Made by a program: the position numbers and the translations under genes. This document shows, in pieces, positions 5,544 to 7,690 of a stretch of DNA of 7,690 nt. The notes beneath the pieces were generated by a model that did not search any database, was not told the DNA's origin, and was given only the letters and a program-made list of their open reading frames with translations. How positions within the stretch are numbered: the first letter of the stretch is position 1; each line of letters begins with the position of its first letter. The stretch is from Candidatus Bathyarchaeota archaeon (lineage in GTDB: Archaea; Thermoproteota; Bathyarchaeia; Bathyarchaeales; B26-1), in the NCBI GenBank assembly GCA_003662645.1, contig QMYL01000038.1, positions 1-7,690 of the forward strand. Reading direction: 5' to 3'.

Positions 5544-6119
5544 TTAACGGGCGTGTAGGGCTATCCGCTCCATCTCATTCTTCCTCTGTATGGCGTGGCT
5601 CCTGACATCCTTGTTCGCCGCTAGGATGAGTTCCTCGGCTAGACACTCCTCTAGGGTTCTGGGGTTCCCGAAGGATGCATGCCTAGCGCCCTCTGTTAGG
5701 AACCTCAACGCTAGGTCAACCCTCCTCTGTGGCGATATGTCCACCGCTTGGTGGTAGACTATACCTCCATAGCTGATTCTAGTTGTGTCCTCGCATGGAG
5801 CCGCGTTCTCGACAGCCCTTACAAGGACCTCTATCGGGTTTCTCCCGGTTCTTAGGTGGATTATCTCGAATGCGTTCCTGACTACATTTATCGCTCTAGC
5901 CTTCTTCCCGGCGTTCTTTCCAGGCCTCATGATGTTATTTATCAACCTCTCAACTATGTTCAGCCTGCTCTTGTGGAACTTGCTATGCTCATGCCTACCC
6001 ATCGTGTGTGGTACGTACAGCGGCGTCAGTGAGATGTACCTCTTCAACCCTGGATCCTTGACCTCTATCCCCTCGAAGCTCCACTTACCGAACAGTTTTA
6101 TCTCCTTCTCCTTGCTCAT
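5544..6119 (-). CDS. rps7: 30S ribosomal protein S7 (uS7)
   Basis: A 191-residue uS7, normal archaeal length, which nucleates the 3' domain (head) of 16S rRNA in the 30S subunit. The archaeal N-terminal extension ('LFGKWSFEGIEV', 'YISLTPLYVPHTMGRHEHSK') leads into the conserved core with IVERLINNIMRPGKNAGKK, NPIEVLVRAVENAAP, the 'RISYGGIVYHQAVDISPQRR' loop, and the C-terminal EELILAANKDVRSHAIQRKNE. ATG 6119 is preceded by GGTGAG. It lies 85 bp after rps12 with its own AT-rich box between them. The usual next gene, EF-1alpha, is missing. Confidence 0.97.
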   Translation of the reverse strand: MSKEKEIKLFGKWSFEGIEVKDPGLKRYISLTPLYVPHTMGRHEHSKFHKSRLNIVERLINNIMRPGKNAGKKARAINVVRNAFEIIHLRTGRNPIEVLVRAVENAAPCEDTTRISYGGIVYHQAVDISPQRRVDLALRFLTEGARHASFGNPRTLEECLAEELILAANKDVRSHAIQRKNEMERIALHAR

Positions 6120-6146
6120 ATACTCACCGAATCGAGTTGCATCCCC

Positions 6147-6154
6147 TTATTTAA
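6147..6154 (-). promoter_or_regulatory. TATA-like box before rps7, inside a palindrome
   Basis: The minus-strand box TTAAATAA sits in CCCTTA-TT-TAAGGG (6144-6157), whose 6-bp arms are exact inverted repeats. The expected transcription start is near 6122-6126, giving a very short leader. Cotranscription from rps12 is also possible. Confidence 0.35.
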
Positions 6155-6204
6155 GGGTTATGAGAACGTGGGGATTAATTCTGGTGAGGTGCTTTAGGAT
6201 AGCT

Positions 6205-6645
6205 CTAACGGATGGGCTTCTCCTTCTTCCCCAACACGAGGTCCTTGAGCGATATCCCATTCACCGTGACAACCTTCCACCTGACGCCTGGTATATCGCC
6301 CATGGATCTACCCCTTGAGCCGCCTATCCCGGCGACGACGACCTCATCGTGTTCATCGACTACGTTCAGGGCTCCGTCCCCTGGTAGGAAGGCGGTTATA
6401 ACCTTCCCATTCTTTATTAATTGAACCCTTACACACTTCCTTATGGCGCTGTTCGGCTGTTTACTTTCCCTACCAACCTTCTCGAGGACTATACCCTTCG
6501 CCATCGGAGCCCCCTGGAGCGGGTCGGATTTAACATCCAGTCTAAGTATCCGCCTCTTGTAGTAGCGGTCGCTCCACCTAAACTTCTTCCTCTTCAAGAT
6601 GAGCTTCCTAGCCGCGAACTCTCCTTTTGGGGATTTTGAGCCCAT
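6205..6645 (-). CDS. rps12: 30S ribosomal protein S12 (uS12, archaeal S23e type)
   Basis: A 146-residue uS12 at the decoding centre of the small subunit. The conserved core includes [33 protein letters not shown] (about 62-75), the FLPGDGALN turn, and [19 protein letters not shown] (about 108-126). The archaeal/eukaryotic N-terminal extension ('[15 protein letters not shown]') is present. ATG 6645 is preceded by AGGAGGAGG at close spacing. The gene is separated from nusA by 158 bp containing a good TATA-like box, so it has its own promoter within the otherwise linked cluster. Confidence 0.97.
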   Translation of the reverse strand: MGSKSPKGEFAARKLILKRKKFRWSDRYYKRRILRLDVKSDPLQGAPMAKGIVLEKVGRESKQPNSAIRKCVRVQLIKNGKVITAFLPGDGALNVVDEHDEVVVAGIGGSRGRSMGDIPGVRWKVVTVNGISLKDLVLGKKEKPIR

Positions 6646-6680
6646 CTTCCTCCTCCTAATCTAGGATAATTGAATGAGAT

Positions 6681-6688
6681 TTATTTAA
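6681..6688 (-). promoter_or_regulatory. TATA box of rps12
   Basis: On the minus strand TTAAATAA is centred about 39 bp before ATG 6645. It predicts a start near 6657-6660 and a leader of roughly a dozen bases that just contains the Shine-Dalgarno sequence. Confidence 0.5.
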
Positions 6689-6803
6689 ACTTATACGTTC
6701 AGGCGGTCGGGTTAGGAGTGGAAGATAACATAAGATGGAAGCGAGTATCCTAAACGTTTATTGGATGACAGCGTTGCTCCTTCTCATCCCCAGCTCAGTC
6801 AGT

Positions 6804-7241
6804 TTAGGTTATGGAGATGTTGTCTATCTGGAAGTATCGCTTCGCTAGGAACCTTATCCTCTCAGCGTTCCTCCCGTTCCTCCCGATGGCTATCCCTTTA
6901 TCCCTCGGGTCTACGGAGATTATGGCTATCGACTTCCCGTTCAGCCTCTCGATTATGCGGACCTCCCTAACCCTAGCCGGTTTAAGGGCGTTCTTTATGA
7001 ACTGCACAGGGTTGTCGGAGTACTCGATTATCTCATGCCTCTTGCCGGTCATCCTCTCCAGCAAGGTTATATTCTTCCCACGTTTCCCTATGGCCATCCC
7101 TGCATCCCCCTCCTTTATGACGAAGATAACCCTGTTCGCCTTGTCGTCTATTATGCAGTCCCTAACGGTCGCCCCAGTTATGCTCTCGAATAAGGCTATA
7201 TACCTCATCTCCCTATTCGTGAACCTAATCCCCTTAGCCAT
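6804..7241 (-). CDS. nusA: Archaeal NusA-like transcription factor (two KH domains)
   Basis: A 145-residue short archaeal NusA. It lacks the bacterial N-terminal RNA-polymerase-binding and S1 domains and consists of two KH RNA-binding domains. KH1 carries the GKRG loop (52-55, 'MAIGKRGKNI') and KH2 carries GRNG (120-123, 'IAIGRNGRNA'). It is thought to bind RNA during elongation or termination; its archaeal role is little known. The ATG follows GGGGGAGGAG and overlaps the rpl30e stop by 8 nt, so the two are translationally coupled. The position after rpoA2 and rpl30e is the conserved archaeal arrangement. Confidence 0.96.
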   Translation of the reverse strand: MAKGIRFTNREMRYIALFESITGATVRDCIIDDKANRVIFVIKEGDAGMAIGKRGKNITLLERMTGKRHEIIEYSDNPVQFIKNALKPARVREVRIIERLNGKSIAIISVDPRDKGIAIGRNGRNAERIRFLAKRYFQIDNISIT

Positions 7242-7548
7242 CTCCTCCCCCCTTGGCTATTTCAAGTATATCGGAGTCTCCAGGTTCCCTAATTACCATG
7301 GCGGAGACCGTGAAGGGCTTACCACATACAGAGCCCAACTCGAGGCTAGTCCCCTTATAAACAATCAGGGGTATACCAGAGAGTTTACAATAATACTCAA
7401 GCTTCTCTCTAACGTCCTCCGGGCAGTTCGATGCAACTATTATGAGCCTCGCCTTGCCGGTCATGGCGCTCTTCAAGGAGCTCTCAGCGCCAAAGAGTAT
7501 CTTACCAGTCTTCACAGCGATGGCGATGGATTTATTTATGTCAGCCAT
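7234..7548 (-). CDS. rpl30e: 50S ribosomal protein L30e (eL30)
   Basis: A 104-residue eL30, of family-typical length, in the L7Ae/L30e RNA-binding superfamily. Landmarks are the N-terminal helix 'IAIAVKTGKILFGAESSLKS', KARLIIVASNCPED, the YCKLSGIPLIVYKGTSLELGSVCGKP region and the terminal SAMVIREPGDSDILE. The Gly-rich end (AKGGGDG) is encoded by the Shine-Dalgarno of nusA, which it overlaps by 8 nt. GGTGAGG, itself at the end of rpoA2, lies before ATG 7548; the gap to rpoA2 is 7 nt. Confidence 0.95.
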   Translation of the reverse strand: MADINKSIAIAVKTGKILFGAESSLKSAMTGKARLIIVASNCPEDVREKLEYYCKLSGIPLIVYKGTSLELGSVCGKPFTVSAMVIREPGDSDILEIAKGGGDG

Positions 7549-7555
7549 CCCAGCC

Positions 7556-7690
7556 TCACCCTTTTTCGCTCTTCTCTGTTATCGGGGTAGCGGACATATA
7601 AATATCTACCAGCCCAGTCCCTATCGGTATAGTCTGGCCAACTATGACGTTCTCAACGACGCCCTTAAGTGGGTCACGCTCACCCCTAAC
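7556..7690 (-). CDS. rpoA2: DNA-directed RNA polymerase subunit A'' (C-terminal 44 residues, partial)
   Basis: The minus-strand frame is open from the right edge to TGA at 7558-7556. The translated tail contains DPLKGVVENVIVGQ followed by IPIGTGLVDIYM, the conserved C-terminus of archaeal RNA polymerase subunit A'' (equivalent to the end of the largest bacterial subunit beta' and eukaryotic Rpb1 core). The 5' part lies outside the window. The last codons include the ribosome binding site of rpl30e, consistent with one transcript. Confidence 0.93.
   Translation of the reverse strand, partial: VRGERDPLKGVVENVIVGQTIPIGTGLVDIYMSATPITEKSEKG

Noticed and set aside
5785..6318. Plus-strand open frame (177 codons) opposite rps7 and the end of rps12
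   Set aside because: It is a shadow of two certain ribosomal protein genes; its hydrophobic-looking translation comes from the complement of basic residues.
6690..6803. Possible C/D-box guide RNA between nusA and rps12 (minus-strand GGGATGA near 6787)
   Set aside because: The C-box match is imperfect and no suitably spaced D box (CTGA) follows it.
6811..7590. Long plus-strand open frame (259 codons) opposite nusA, rpl30e and the end of rpoA2
   Set aside because: It is fully antisense to three well-recognised conserved genes, has no family resemblance, and its length is explained by the codon bias of the opposite strand.
1..7690. CRISPR array, insertion sequence or other mobile element
   Set aside because: No regularly spaced repeats, transposase or integrase motifs, or terminal inverted repeats were seen. 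The tRNA 3' end is not duplicated nearby as an attachment site.

Overview
The window is archaeal chromosome. The evidence is the gene order rpoA2 - rpl30e - nusA - rps12 - rps7 on the minus strand, archaeal-type short NusA and L30e, AT-rich TATA-like boxes about 26-30 bp before expected transcription starts, and a tRNA interrupted by several bulge-helix-bulge introns. The strong GGAGG-type ribosome binding sites and the intron-rich tRNA fit an uncultured TACK-lineage archaeon (Thermoproteales- or Bathyarchaeia-like). The exact lineage cannot be fixed from this window.

Left part (1-3684, plus strand): the 3' tail of an unrecognised gene, a complete DegT/DnrJ/EryC1/StrS-family PLP aminotransferase, a 234-bp gap with two inverted repeats and a promoter, and a 668-residue DUF3604 protein (PHP-like metal-dependent hydrolase). 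They look like small-molecule or sugar metabolism genes; no substrate can be named. Next comes about 500 bp without a convincing gene. It holds a TATA-like box, two tandem copies of a TTGTTAAACAA palindrome and a foldable segment.

Centre (4150-5466): a tRNA-Tyr(GUA) gene with encoded CCA and three introns (positions 30/31, 37/38 and 59/60). Facing it on the minus strand is a two-gene unit: an ECF-type S component (membrane substrate-binding subunit) and a membrane-anchored DUF4430 protein. DUF4430 is related to the C-terminal domain of animal transcobalamin/intrinsic factor, so the pair is a candidate corrinoid or other small-ligand uptake system. A near-perfect palindrome lies between its TATA box and start codon.

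Right part (5544-7690, minus strand): the rpoA2 3' end, rpl30e and nusA are tightly packed (one 7-nt gap, one 8-nt overlap). rps12 and rps7 follow, each preceded by a TATA-like box. The EF-1alpha and S10 genes that usually follow rps7 in archaea are not there; the uptake unit takes their place.
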